In this document: positions 37,044-45,364 of the stretch, one piece after another | How the letters are laid out: every line of letters starts with the position of its first letter | Position numbering within the stretch: position 1 is the stretch's first letter | From: Bog-473 sp963725895 | GTDB lineage: Bacteria; Actinomycetota; Acidimicrobiia; Acidimicrobiales; RAAP-2 | DNA: 64,000 nucleotides | Assembly: GCA_963725895.1 (NCBI GenBank) | Contig: CAVSAJ010000001.1 | Coordinates: 2,108,001 to 2,172,000 of the forward strand | Reading direction: 5' to 3' | Program-made: the position numbers and the translations under genes | Notes under the pieces: generated by a model | Told to the model about the DNA's origin: nothing | Databases searched by the model: none | The model's input: only the letters and a program-made list of their open reading frames with translations

Positions 37044-38969
37044 ATGCGAATTGTGAGAAGACTCATACCTGCATCCGGAGCGACTGTGCCGACAGAGACT
37101 GCGATGGGCAGCGCCCAGAGGACGGCGAGGTCGTCGTCCGCTACATTGTCGGGGCTCCGGCCACCTCGGGCTGGCTCCGTCGCCATGACCCTGCAGCTAC
37201 CCGTCTGTCGTCTTTCGACTGCGTTCGCCGTACTCGTCTTGCTCGTGACATCAGTCGTGTCGCTGGCAGTCAGTCCTCCGTCGCGCGCCGGGGCGGCGTC
37301 GGTTCCCACGACGCGCGCCGTCGCCCTGGTTGCCACGCCAGATGGCGGGGGCTACTGGATCGCTACCTCGACGGGTGGCGTGTATGCATTCGGTGACGCG
37401 CACTACCACGGGGGTATGAGCGGTCAGGCACTCAACGCGCCAATCGTCGGCATGGCGGCCACGCCTTCGGGCAACGGGTACTGGCTCGTCGCCTCTGACG
37501 GAGGAATCTTCAGTTACGGCGACGCAGGCTTCTTCGGGTCGGCGGGCTCGATTCACCTCAACAAGCCCATCGTGGGCATGGCGGCCACGCCTTCGGGCAA
37601 CGGGTACTGGCTCGTCGCGTCTGACGGGGGCATCTTCAGTTACGGCGACGCGACATTCTGGGGCTCGACCGGCTCCATGCATCTCAACCAACCCGTCGTC
37701 GGAATGGCCGCGACACCGTCGGGGAACGGCTACTGGCTCGTTGCCTCGGACGGAGGCATCTTCAGTTACGGCGACGCGACGTTCTTGGGCTCGACCGGCT
37801 CCATGCATCTCAACCAGCCCGTCGTCGGAATGGGCGCCACGCCCTCGGGGCGCGGCTACTGGCTCGTGGCCAGCGACGGCGGGATCTTCTCCTACGGCGA
37901 CGCGGAGTTCTACGGGTCGACCGGCTCCATCCACCTCAATCAGCCCGTCGTAGGCATGGCGCCTGCACCTTCGGCTGGGGGCTACTGGCTGGGCGCCGCT
38001 GACGGTGGCGTGTTCACATTCGGTTCGGCCGCTTTCTACGGATCGGCCGTGGCGGACATCGCCCCGATCAGCGTGGCACACACCCTTGCCTCGGGATCAG
38101 TCCTCGGGGTCTACGGAGGTCCCGAAGAACCGCCAGCAGTCGCCGACTTCGCGGCGACGGTGGGAAGCCGCCCCCGTTTCGCGATGGACTTCCTGAACGG
38201 GTCGTCGTGGTCCACGATCGACGACCCTACGCAGCTCGTCTCCCAATGGGCCGGCTCGGGCTACACCATGATCTGGGGCGTCCCGATGCTGCCCAACTCG
38301 GGTGCTTCTCTCGCGACCGGGGCCACCGGAGCGTACGACGGGTACTTCTCCACTCTGGCCAGTGCACTGGTGGCCGAGGGGCAGGGGAACGCAATCATCC
38401 GTATGGGCTGGGAGTTCAATGGAGGCTGGTTCCCCTGGGCCGCCAACGGGCAGGCCTCTGCCTTCGTCCAGTACTGGCAGCAAATCGTGACGACCATGCG
38501 CTCGGTGCCCGGGTCCAATTTCTCGTTCGAGTGGAATCCCACTCGCGGGGACCTGGGGGTGGGCAACCTGGCCAACTACTACCCCGGCGACGCCTATGTG
38601 GACTACGTGGGCCTGGACGTCTATGACATCGAATGGGCGTCTTATCCGGGTGAGCCTGCCGAATTCCAGAACATGGAGACCCAGACCTATGGCCTGGACT
38701 GGCTCGCCTCGTTCTCTGCCGCGCACAACAAGCCAATGGTCTTCCCCGAGTGGGGCCTCGGTTGGGGCACCTGCAGCGCCAGCGGGCAGCCGGTCAGCGG
38801 ATCGGGTCAGGTGTGCGGGGGGGACAACGGGACGTTCGTGAACGACATGAGCCAGTGGATCGCCACACACAACGTGTTCGAGGCGACCTTCTGGGACTAC
38901 GGGACGAGCAGCGTGGATCAGGGGTCCAATCCCAACACCGCCGCGGCGCTACGGGCTGATTTCGGATAG
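37044..38969 (+). CDS. Secreted repeat protein with C-terminal GH26-like hydrolase domain
   Basis: About 641 residues from the ATG at 37044 (GAGGGGGG upstream). An internal Met at residue 48 begins a clean signal peptide (QLPVCRLSTAFAVLVLLVTS) and is an alternative start. Residues about 95-345 hold six modules of 42 residues built on GNGYWLVASDGGIFSYGDA and GSTGSMHLNQPVVGMAATPS, a β-propeller-like repeat. Residues about 365-641 resemble GH26 β-mannanases, with acid/base Glu in IIRMGWEFNGGWFPW and nucleophile Glu in MVFPEWGLG. It is probably an extracellular polysaccharide-binding hydrolase. Confidence 0.85.
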   Translation: MRIVRRLIPASGATVPTETAMGSAQRTARSSSATLSGLRPPRAGSVAMTLQLPVCRLSTAFAVLVLLVTSVVSLAVSPPSRAGAASVPTTRAVALVATPDGGGYWIATSTGGVYAFGDAHYHGGMSGQALNAPIVGMAATPSGNGYWLVASDGGIFSYGDAGFFGSAGSIHLNKPIVGMAATPSGNGYWLVASDGGIFSYGDATFWGSTGSMHLNQPVVGMAATPSGNGYWLVASDGGIFSYGDATFLGSTGSMHLNQPVVGMGATPSGRGYWLVASDGGIFSYGDAEFYGSTGSIHLNQPVVGMAPAPSAGGYWLGAADGGVFTFGSAAFYGSAVADIAPISVAHTLASGSVLGVYGGPEEPPAVADFAATVGSRPRFAMDFLNGSSWSTIDDPTQLVSQWAGSGYTMIWGVPMLPNSGASLATGATGAYDGYFSTLASALVAEGQGNAIIRMGWEFNGGWFPWAANGQASAFVQYWQQIVTTMRSVPGSNFSFEWNPTRGDLGVGNLANYYPGDAYVDYVGLDVYDIEWASYPGEPAEFQNMETQTYGLDWLASFSAAHNKPMVFPEWGLGWGTCSASGQPVSGSGQVCGGDNGTFVNDMSQWIATHNVFEATFWDYGTSSVDQGSNPNTAAALRADFG

Positions 38970-39028
38970 CACCTGGTCGGATCGCACCCAGTCCGCCTCG
39001 ACAGGCGGGTCACGTCTACGATCCGACA

Positions 39029-39577
39029 ATGACCGAAGTCCAAGACAGGTATCGGCAGGTGTCGAGCGGCTTCGACGCCGCCGTCAGAGCGGTGTCCCCC
39101 GACGACTGGGACACCCAGTCTCCTTGTGAGCAATGGAAGGCCCGCGATGTGGTGGCCCATGTGGTCGAGGGCCATCGGGGCGTGATCGCCGGCGTCAGGG
39201 CTGGGGAGTCGACTCCGCTTGGCGCAGATGAGGATCCGAAGAAGGCCTGGGAGGAGGTCACTCGGGCGATCGACGAAATCACCGGAGATCCGGAGGCGCT
39301 CGCCAAAGATATGGACGGGCCGACCGGCACGATGCCGGTGGGTGAGATCATCGGCCGTTTCGTGACCATGGATCTGCTCGTGCACACCTGGGACTTGGCC
39401 CGCACCGTGGGTGCAGACGAACGCCTCGACGAGAGCTCGGTGGGGCGGGCCTACGACGCCCTCAAGCCCATGGATGAAATGATCCGTCGACCGGGTGTTT
39501 TTGGGCCGAAATTGGAGCCACCCCCGGGAGCAGATCTCCAGACCGAGTTCCTCTACTTCCTCGGCCGTCGCGCCTAG
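39029..39577 (+). CDS. TIGR03086-family metal-binding protein (mycothiol-dependent isomerase-like)
   Basis: A 182-residue DinB-like four-helix protein. The conserved SPCEQWKARDVVAHVVEGH (helix with His ligands) and the later TMDLLVHTWDLAR match TIGR03086 / mycothiol-maleylpyruvate-isomerase N-domain proteins, with candidate metal ligands His44, His48 and a His near 126. Members use a divalent metal and, where studied, mycothiol. The role here is unknown. It converges on the GT87 gene. Confidence 0.87.
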   Translation: MTEVQDRYRQVSSGFDAAVRAVSPDDWDTQSPCEQWKARDVVAHVVEGHRGVIAGVRAGESTPLGADEDPKKAWEEVTRAIDEITGDPEALAKDMDGPTGTMPVGEIIGRFVTMDLLVHTWDLARTVGADERLDESSVGRAYDALKPMDEMIRRPGVFGPKLEPPPGADLQTEFLYFLGRRA

Positions 39578-39655
39578 AAACGCGCTGCGTCGGGACTTGG
39601 GCCGGAGCCGGACTCGTTTGGGCTGAAAGTCCTCTTGGAGCCGGCGGAACCTGTC

Positions 39656-41032
39656 CTACCCCCGGTGGAGCCGGTCGGCCGAACCCGCGAAACTTTCCGA
39701 TCCGACGAGTTCGAGGTCCTCGCTCGCGGGGGTTGCGCCTGTTGCCCCAATCGCTACGGGAGCTCGACGCTGACCAACACCTGCTTCCAGAAGGATCTGG
39801 GCACGGCTGCGACCAGGCGACACACCGCTTCGACGCACGAGCATGATTACGACGCCCGCCAAGAAGGCCAGCATCGCGAAACAGAAGGAGTTACCGACGA
39901 CGAGCTGCCAAAGATTCTGATGCAATTCTGGCGGGTCTCTGGTGACCACCCACGACCTGGGCACCCACCAGATCGGAGCGGCTAGGAACAACACCGCGGT
40001 CAATCCAGCCAGCAACGGGCCTCGCTTCGGTCGGTCGGCTCCGGCGGCCAGCCAGATGATCGCCGGCACCACCCACACCATGTGGTGGACCCAGGTGATG
40101 GGTGAGATGATCAGGCCCGTCGTCGCGCACACCAGGAGTCCGAGCACGACCGACGATCGACGATGCGCCCATGCAGCGAGTGCCAACCCTCCGACGCCGA
40201 TCAGCACCAGCGCCGGCACGAGCACGAGCGCGGAGATGGGACCGTGATGGAACCGCTGCAGAACGCTCGACAGGTTCTGGTCGCTCGTGTACAGCAGCGC
40301 TCCGGCACGCTTGGAGTCGAGGACGTCCTTGGTCCAATAGGTCCATGAGTTACGGGGTGAGACGACGAAGGCGATGGCCTCGCATGCCGCGAACGTGATG
40401 AGCGCGTTGCGGGCTCCTCGGGTACGACGCGTCATGATGAGGTACGGCACGAATATGAGGGGCGTGAGCTTTACCGCCGCCGCGAACCCGGTCGCTATCC
40501 CGAGCGGCACAGTGCGTGCGCCGATCCTGCGATCCGTCGCCAGGTCCCAGGTAATGAGGAGACAGAGAAGAAGGTTTATCTGGCCAAGACCGACCGTGTT
40601 GAACACCGGGTTCAGCGCGAGTGCCGGCAACAGCAACAGCAGCGCCAGCCGTAGCACCTCTTTGCGGTGAAGCCTCGGAACGACGATCCGGATCGACAAA
40701 TGGATAAGTGCCCCGAGAGCCACGATGTTCGTGACGGCCCAGCCGCATTGCAGGGACCAGATGCCAAGGTTCAGAGGAAGAATTGCGAACACGAGTGCGG
40801 CGAACGGCGGGTAGGTGAACAACAGGCCGCTGTTCCCGAACCTCACCGAGTACAGGTCCGGCGAAAAGACATGTTGGGCACCCATCCGGTAGACATCGAT
40901 GTCCACCTGGTAGTTGCGCAACGCCAGATACAAGACGAGTCCGACTGCGCCCGCAGTGGACAAGGATGCCGGCAGCCATCGGCGCAGAGAATCGCGAGAA
41001 GTGCGTACGGCTACCGCTGCAGTTGCGCTCAT
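39656..41032 (-). CDS. GT87-family (DUF2029) polyprenyl-phosphate mannosyltransferase-like protein
   Basis: A 458-residue integral membrane protein with about 10 TM helices. The early segment YQVDIDVYRMGAQHVFSPDLY contains the acidic DIDVY expected of GT-C enzymes, and FTYPPFAALVFAILP is the GT87 TYPP motif. Mycobacterial relatives (PimE-type) add mannose to lipid-linked glycans outside the membrane. The last 50 residues are soluble. It may contribute to cell-envelope glycan synthesis. Confidence 0.88.
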   Translation of the reverse strand: MSATAAVAVRTSRDSLRRWLPASLSTAGAVGLVLYLALRNYQVDIDVYRMGAQHVFSPDLYSVRFGNSGLLFTYPPFAALVFAILPLNLGIWSLQCGWAVTNIVALGALIHLSIRIVVPRLHRKEVLRLALLLLLPALALNPVFNTVGLGQINLLLCLLITWDLATDRRIGARTVPLGIATGFAAAVKLTPLIFVPYLIMTRRTRGARNALITFAACEAIAFVVSPRNSWTYWTKDVLDSKRAGALLYTSDQNLSSVLQRFHHGPISALVLVPALVLIGVGGLALAAWAHRRSSVVLGLLVCATTGLIISPITWVHHMVWVVPAIIWLAAGADRPKRGPLLAGLTAVLFLAAPIWWVPRSWVVTRDPPELHQNLWQLVVGNSFCFAMLAFLAGVVIMLVRRSGVSPGRSRAQILLEAGVGQRRAPVAIGATGATPASEDLELVGSESFAGSADRLHRG

Positions 41033-41551
41033 CGCGGCTCAGACATCAGGTATTTCGACGAGGCTCGTCAGATGGAGCCTTTTGCGATCGAGACCGTCGA
41101 CGGGCCCGGCTGAGAGTTGGACCCCGGTTGCCAATCATCAATACCGTTCCTTGCGAATGCGCTACGCGCTTACGTGCCATTCGCACAGTACGAAGGAAAG
41201 GTTCGGTTTTGAATACGGCTAACGGGCGTCGCATGGTGGGGCTAACCCCCTTGTGCGCGAACCGGCTCAGAAGTTGAGGATGACTCCGCTTGAGAGGTCG
41301 GACAACAGGCCTTCGCCAACGGCCGTGCCGGGCGCGCCGTTCTGCCTCTCCGCCGCTCAGGATCTCACGTACCTCGCCATCGTCCGTCAGAACTCGAAGC
41401 GTGAGATCCTGTGGTCCTTACCGTCCTCGAATGTCCGAGGCGGTGACTCCTCTGGTCAGCCCGCCCCAGAAGACACGCGTGGTGGGTTACAGATGTCGAC
41501 GTCTGTGAGCTTGCCGGACTTGCCAGCTTGGAACGGTACCGAGGCCTGGCT
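41033..41551. other. 519-bp intergenic region, no gene recognised
   Basis: The region lies upstream of the GT87 gene and downstream of the repeat surface protein, which both read leftward. Short open frames have no family features and mostly run antisense. It should hold the GT87 promoter and the terminator of the surface gene; no strong hairpin-U-tract was found. Confidence 0.5.
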
Positions 41552-44221
41552 TCAGCGCGAGGCTCTTCTTGACCGCCAGCGCGGAATAAGGACCAAGGAA
41601 GCGCCGAAGCCGAGGATTCCGACACCGGACGCCAGTAGGTCTGATAGATCGGCGCCCGTAAACGCGAGCGTCGAGACAGTTGCTGAGGGAGCTGTGCTGG
41701 CTGGCGTCTGCGTTGTCGAGGCCGCCGTGGACGTCGAGGCCGCCGTCGACGGTGACGTGGATGTGGACGGTGATGGTGACGGTGTCGGTGTCGGTGTCAC
41801 GGAGGTGACTGCGGTCACGACAAAGCACTCGTTTGCTTGGACAACACCGCTTATGTTGTCGCTCGAGCTCGTGTAGTTGGCAGCGCTGCCAGGGCTGTAC
41901 ACGGCCGCGAAACAATAGGTGCCGACCACCGACGGTGTGAACGATGGCGAGGTGGTGGCGCTCGAACTGTCCTTGCTCGATGAAACCAAAGTCACCGCGG
42001 CGCCGACCTGCGTACCTCCGCTGCACAGAGCGTTCGAAGCCGTCGGACCACACTCGAAGAAGCTGACGGTGCCACTGGGCGCACCCCCAGTGGTGTTGCC
42101 CGTCACAGTGGCCGTGTCGGTGACTGATCCACCGAGGGCGATGGAGCCAGAGCCGGAGGAGGACGTCGACTGTTGCGTCGTCGTCGCCGACGGTGCGGGA
42201 GTCACGCTGAAACACTCGCTGTCGCTCTGTTGCCACACCGAGGAGTAGGGGCCGCCGGGGGCCGCCGTGTAGGCGGCGTTGTAGCAGTAGGTGCCAGGGC
42301 TCGTGGGGGTCTGGGCGTCCGAGGCCGGCAGAGTGAACGTCGAGACGTCGCCGACCGACGTCGGCGTGGTGACGGTACCAACCGCGGTCCCGCCAGTGCA
42401 GGGCGTCGAAGGCTGCGTCTCCTTGCACAAGGTGAAGGCGACCGAGCCGGAGGGCGCACCCCCGGTCGTGGTGCCCGTGACCGTCGCCGTGTCGTTCCAC
42501 GAGTTACCCACCGTGGTGTTCATCGGGGCGATGACCGTCGTCGTGAGTGTCGGCGTGGTGACTTGCACCGGGCACACCGTGAAACACTCGCTGTCGCTCT
42601 GTTGCCACACCGAGGAGTAGGGGCCGCCGGGGGCCGCCGTGTAGGCGGCGTTGTAGCAGTAGGTGCCAGGGCTCGTGGGGGTCTGGGCGTCCGAGGCCGG
42701 CAGAGTGAACGTCGAGACGTCGCCGACCGACGTCGGCGTGGTGACGGTACCAACCGCGGTCCCGCCAGTGCAGGGCGTCGAAGGCTGCGTCTCCTTGCAC
42801 AAGGTGAAGGCGACCGAGCCGGAGGGCGCACCCCCGGTCGTGGTGCCCGTGACCGTCGCCGTGTCGTTCCACGAGTTACCCACCGTGGTGTTCATCGGGG
42901 CGATGACCGTCGTCGTGAGTGTCGGCGTGGTGACTTGCACCGGGCACACCGTGAAACACTCGCTGTCGCTCTGTTGCCACACCGAGGAGTAGGGGCCGCC
43001 GGGGGCCGCCGTGTAGGCGGCGTTGTAGCAGTAGGTGCCAGGGCTCGTGGGGGTCTGGGCGTCCGAGGCCGGCAGAGTGAACGTCGAGACGTCGCCGACC
43101 GACGTCGGCGTGGTGACGGTACCAACCGCGGTCCCGCCAGTGCAGGGCGTCGAAGGCTGCGTCTCCTTGCACAAGGTGAAGGCGACCGAGCCGGAGGGCG
43201 CACCCCCGGTCGTGGTGCCCGTGACCGTCGCCGTGTCGTTCCACGAGTTACCCACCGTGGTGTTCATCGGGGCGATGACCGTCGTCGTGAGTGTCGGCGT
43301 GGTGACTTGCACCGGGCACACCGTGAAACACTCGCTGTCGCTCTGTTGCCACACCGAGGAGTAGGGGCCGCCGGGGGCCGCCGTGTAGGCGGCGTTGTAG
43401 CAGTAGGTGCCAGGGCTCGTGGGGGTCTGGGCGTCCGAGGCCGGCAGAGTGAACGTCGAGACGTCGCCGACCGACGTCGGCGTGGTGACGGTACCAACCG
43501 CGGTCCCGCCAGTGCAGGGCGTCGAAGGCTGCGTCTCCTTGCACAAGGTGAAGGCGACCGAGCCGGAGGGCGCACCCCCGGTCGTGGTGCCCGTGACCGT
43601 CGCCGTGTCGTTCCACGAGTTACCCACCGTGGTGTTCATCGGGGCGATGACCGTCGTCGTGAGTGTCGGCGTGGTGACTTGCACCGGGCACACCGTGAAA
43701 CACTCGCTGTCGCTCTGTTGCCACACCGAGGAGTAGGGGCCGCCGGGGGCCGCCGTGTAGGCGGCGTTGTAGCAGTAGGTGCCAGGGCTCGTGGGGGTCT
43801 GGGCGTCCGAGGCCGGCAGAGTGAACGTCGAGACGTCGCCGACCGACGTCGGCGTGGTGACGGTACCAACCGCGGTCCCGCCAGTGCAGGGCGTCGAAGG
43901 CTGCGTCTCCTTGCACAAGGTGAAGGCGACCGAGCCGGAGGGCGCACCCCCGGTCGTGGTGCCCGTGACCGTCGCCGTGTCGTTCCACGAGTTACCCACC
44001 GTGGTGTTCATCGGGGCGATGACCGTCGTCGTGAGTGTCGGCGTGACCGGCCAGATCCCGCTGGCCGCCGCCGACGGGCACTGCAGCGCGCAGAAGCTCA
44101 AGAACACCAAGGCGACGGTCGCCAACGAAGCGATGCTTCGCACAAACGCCGGAAGACCGAGAAGGCGAGTTACCTCAGTGAGGCGTGGACCCGCGCGTCT
44201 GACCCCCTGAACCCTGCCCAT
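41552..44221 (-). CDS. Cell-surface protein with five identical Ig-like repeats and C-terminal anchor
   Basis: An 889-residue exported protein. A hydrophobic signal (SIASLATVALVFLSFCALQC) ends near residue 55. Residues about 60-675 are five copies of a 124-residue Ig-like module with five Cys (TPTLTTTVIAPMNTTVG ... CFTVCPVQV), the last copy slightly altered at its end. A diverged sixth Ig-like module and a Thr/Ser/Pro stalk follow. The C-terminus STLAFTGADL, a hydrophobic helix and basic RWRSRRASR form an LPxTG-like sorting or membrane anchor (LAFTG variant). AGGAGAG precedes the ATG. It is probably an adhesin or stalk whose length changes by repeat copy number. Confidence 0.88.
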   Translation of the reverse strand: MGRVQGVRRAGPRLTEVTRLLGLPAFVRSIASLATVALVFLSFCALQCPSAAASGIWPVTPTLTTTVIAPMNTTVGNSWNDTATVTGTTTGGAPSGSVAFTLCKETQPSTPCTGGTAVGTVTTPTSVGDVSTFTLPASDAQTPTSPGTYCYNAAYTAAPGGPYSSVWQQSDSECFTVCPVQVTTPTLTTTVIAPMNTTVGNSWNDTATVTGTTTGGAPSGSVAFTLCKETQPSTPCTGGTAVGTVTTPTSVGDVSTFTLPASDAQTPTSPGTYCYNAAYTAAPGGPYSSVWQQSDSECFTVCPVQVTTPTLTTTVIAPMNTTVGNSWNDTATVTGTTTGGAPSGSVAFTLCKETQPSTPCTGGTAVGTVTTPTSVGDVSTFTLPASDAQTPTSPGTYCYNAAYTAAPGGPYSSVWQQSDSECFTVCPVQVTTPTLTTTVIAPMNTTVGNSWNDTATVTGTTTGGAPSGSVAFTLCKETQPSTPCTGGTAVGTVTTPTSVGDVSTFTLPASDAQTPTSPGTYCYNAAYTAAPGGPYSSVWQQSDSECFTVCPVQVTTPTLTTTVIAPMNTTVGNSWNDTATVTGTTTGGAPSGSVAFTLCKETQPSTPCTGGTAVGTVTTPTSVGDVSTFTLPASDAQTPTSPGTYCYNAAYTAAPGGPYSSVWQQSDSECFSVTPAPSATTTQQSTSSSGSGSIALGGSVTDTATVTGNTTGGAPSGTVSFFECGPTASNALCSGGTQVGAAVTLVSSSKDSSSATTSPSFTPSVVGTYCFAAVYSPGSAANYTSSSDNISGVVQANECFVVTAVTSVTPTPTPSPSPSTSTSPSTAASTSTAASTTQTPASTAPSATVSTLAFTGADLSDLLASGVGILGFGASLVLIPRWRSRRASR
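42209..44045. repeat. Tandem 372-bp repeat, five copies
   Basis: The period is 372 bp (124 codons): the same motif occurs at 42209, 42581, 42953, 43325 and 43697. The encoded peptides are identical in every full copy, and I saw no base difference between copies. Sequence identity with no silent changes implies recent duplication or gene conversion. The period is a multiple of three, so an antisense frame also stays open across the array. Confidence 0.95.
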
Positions 44222-44233
44222 TGATTCTCTCCT

Positions 44234-44278
44234 GCCCTATCACCGCCATAGGGCCCCCTCAATAGGTTTCGGTCCTAT
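44234..44278. promoter_or_regulatory. Two inverted repeats in the leader of the surface-protein gene
   Basis: GCCCTAT-7 nt-ATAGGGC (44234-44254) and ATAGG-7 nt-CCTAT (44262-44278) share the CCTAT/ATAGG half-site four times. They lie 13-57 bp upstream of the ATG at 44221. They could be an operator pair or two leader hairpins controlling translation. No known riboswitch class matches. Confidence 0.4.
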
Positions 44279-44496
44279 CCCTTCTCCAAATCTAAGTCCT
44301 TCGAGGCCACTTGCAAAATGTGAATTCGATCACGCTGAGATCAACCGTCGGTGGTCGCGCAGGTACGTCGCGTAATTGGATGCCCTCGGACAGCATCTCG
44401 CCCGTTTCGATATCGGTCACAACGACTTCACGCGATGGAAAAAAGCGGGTTCCCAAATCCCGTTCCTCGATCCCAGAGCAATACCTGCCGGCAACG

Positions 44497-44678
44497 AGGC
44501 CAGTCGGACCATCGGCAGTGAGGCAAGTCGGACCATCGGCAGTGAGGCCAGTCGGACCCGCCTGCGATCAGGCCAATCGGACCATCGACAGTGAGGCCAG
44601 TCAGTCCCGTCGGCGATCAGGCCAGTCGGACCATCGGCAGTGAGGCCAGTCGGTCCCGCCGGCGATCAGGCCAGCTGG
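44497..44678. repeat. Cluster of 24/25-bp direct repeats of two alternating types
   Basis: Seven full units and one partial start with AGGCCAGTC or a close variant. Type A (24 bp) ends GGACCATCGGCAGTG at 44497, 44521, 44570 and 44619. Type B (25 bp) ends CCCGCCGGCGATC or similar at 44545, 44594 and 44643; a partial copy begins at 44668. There are no spacers, so this is not a CRISPR array. Confidence 0.85.
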
Positions 44679-44702
44679 TCGCGAAACTGGTGGAAAGCGC
44701 CG

Positions 44703-44969
44703 AGCGTTAACACCACAGCCACAGCGTTAACACCATCCTCGCCCTGCCGTAAACACCTGAGGGGAGCCAGTGTTCGCAGGCCTATGATTCTCATGCTCTC
44801 CGACTCCGAGGAATCTTGGGAGAACCACGAGGCGACGACGGCCGAACAGGTCTCCGTCGTCGTGGTACTCCTATCAGCGCAGCTCAACCCCCGAGGCACC
44901 TAGGCCGCCCGACGACGGGATGACGCCCCGGCCATTACCGTCCGTCGTGCCGGACCTGGTGTTAACACC
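44703..44969. repeat. GTTAACACC motif cluster
   Basis: AGCGTTAACACC occurs at 44703-44714 and 44723-44734, exactly 20 bp apart, and the full palindrome GGTGTTAACACC lies at 44958-44969. A weaker relative (GTAAACACC) lies near 44750. The repeated AT-centred word in a GC-rich genome suggests a protein-binding site, perhaps for an integrase-associated or nucleoid protein. Confidence 0.5.
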
Positions 44970-45062
44970 TCACGACCCAACTCTTATAACGCTGGCCCGG
45001 CCTAAGGGGTGTAGGCCAACGAGCAGCCCAACGGGATTCAAACCCGTGTCGCCATCTTGAGA
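44958..45062 (-). mobile_element. Attachment-like module 1: palindrome, conserved box and tRNA-Glu 3' fragment
   Basis: A 12-bp palindrome (44958-44969) abuts a 22-bp box at 44969-44990 beginning CTCACGACC and ending AACTCTTATAAC. After 33 bp, 45024-45062 repeats the 3' half of tRNA-Glu (T arm, variable loop and half of the anticodon loop) with two or three changes from the intact gene at 60118. A tRNA 3' half without the 5' half is the usual footprint of tyrosine-recombinase integration. No integrase gene is seen. Confidence 0.65.
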
Positions 45063-45364
45063 ACGCAGGCTGTACCGTCCAGGCAGTCCCTGAGCTTCCA
45101 GCTCAGCCAACTCGGAGCGCTGCGGTTGTCCAGCCCGTCTGCCTGACCGGCCAAGTGTTGGGGCACTAGTTGGGAAATCGGATGGGCAATCCGACGAGCT
45201 GCTCTGCGTGTGCCATGGCCGCTGGAACCCCGTACGACGGTGACCGGGTTCGCTCTGAGACACAATGACGTACGAGTCGGGACGCGGGAGCGAGCGTGTC
45301 ACGAGGGGCTCTGCTCCTCATTGCCTTCGGCTCGAGGAGATCGTCGGACAAGGAGTGGAGCCTC

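Larger units (their letters stand above)
44222..45364. other. 1.1-kb non-coding region at the left end of the island
   Basis: No convincing gene is seen. The stretch holds the surface-protein leader, the 24/25-bp repeat cluster, the GTTAACACC motifs, a palindrome plus conserved 22-bp box and a tRNA-Glu fragment, each listed separately. The 45063-45290 part shares short words with 56196-56344 (for example CGGATGGGCA and CCGGCCAA) but shows no reading frame. Confidence 0.7.

Noticed and set aside
42173..44224. A 683-residue plus-strand reading frame across the repeat array
   Set aside because: It is antisense to the surface gene and stays open only because the 372-bp period is a multiple of three; its protein is Arg/Gly-rich without family features.
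44497..44678. Possible CRISPR array
   Set aside because: The units are contiguous with no spacers and of two types, and no cas gene is present.
45024..45062. Functional tRNA gene
   Set aside because: Only the 3' half matches tRNA-Glu; there is no D arm or 5' acceptor strand, and the same holds for 56156-56195.
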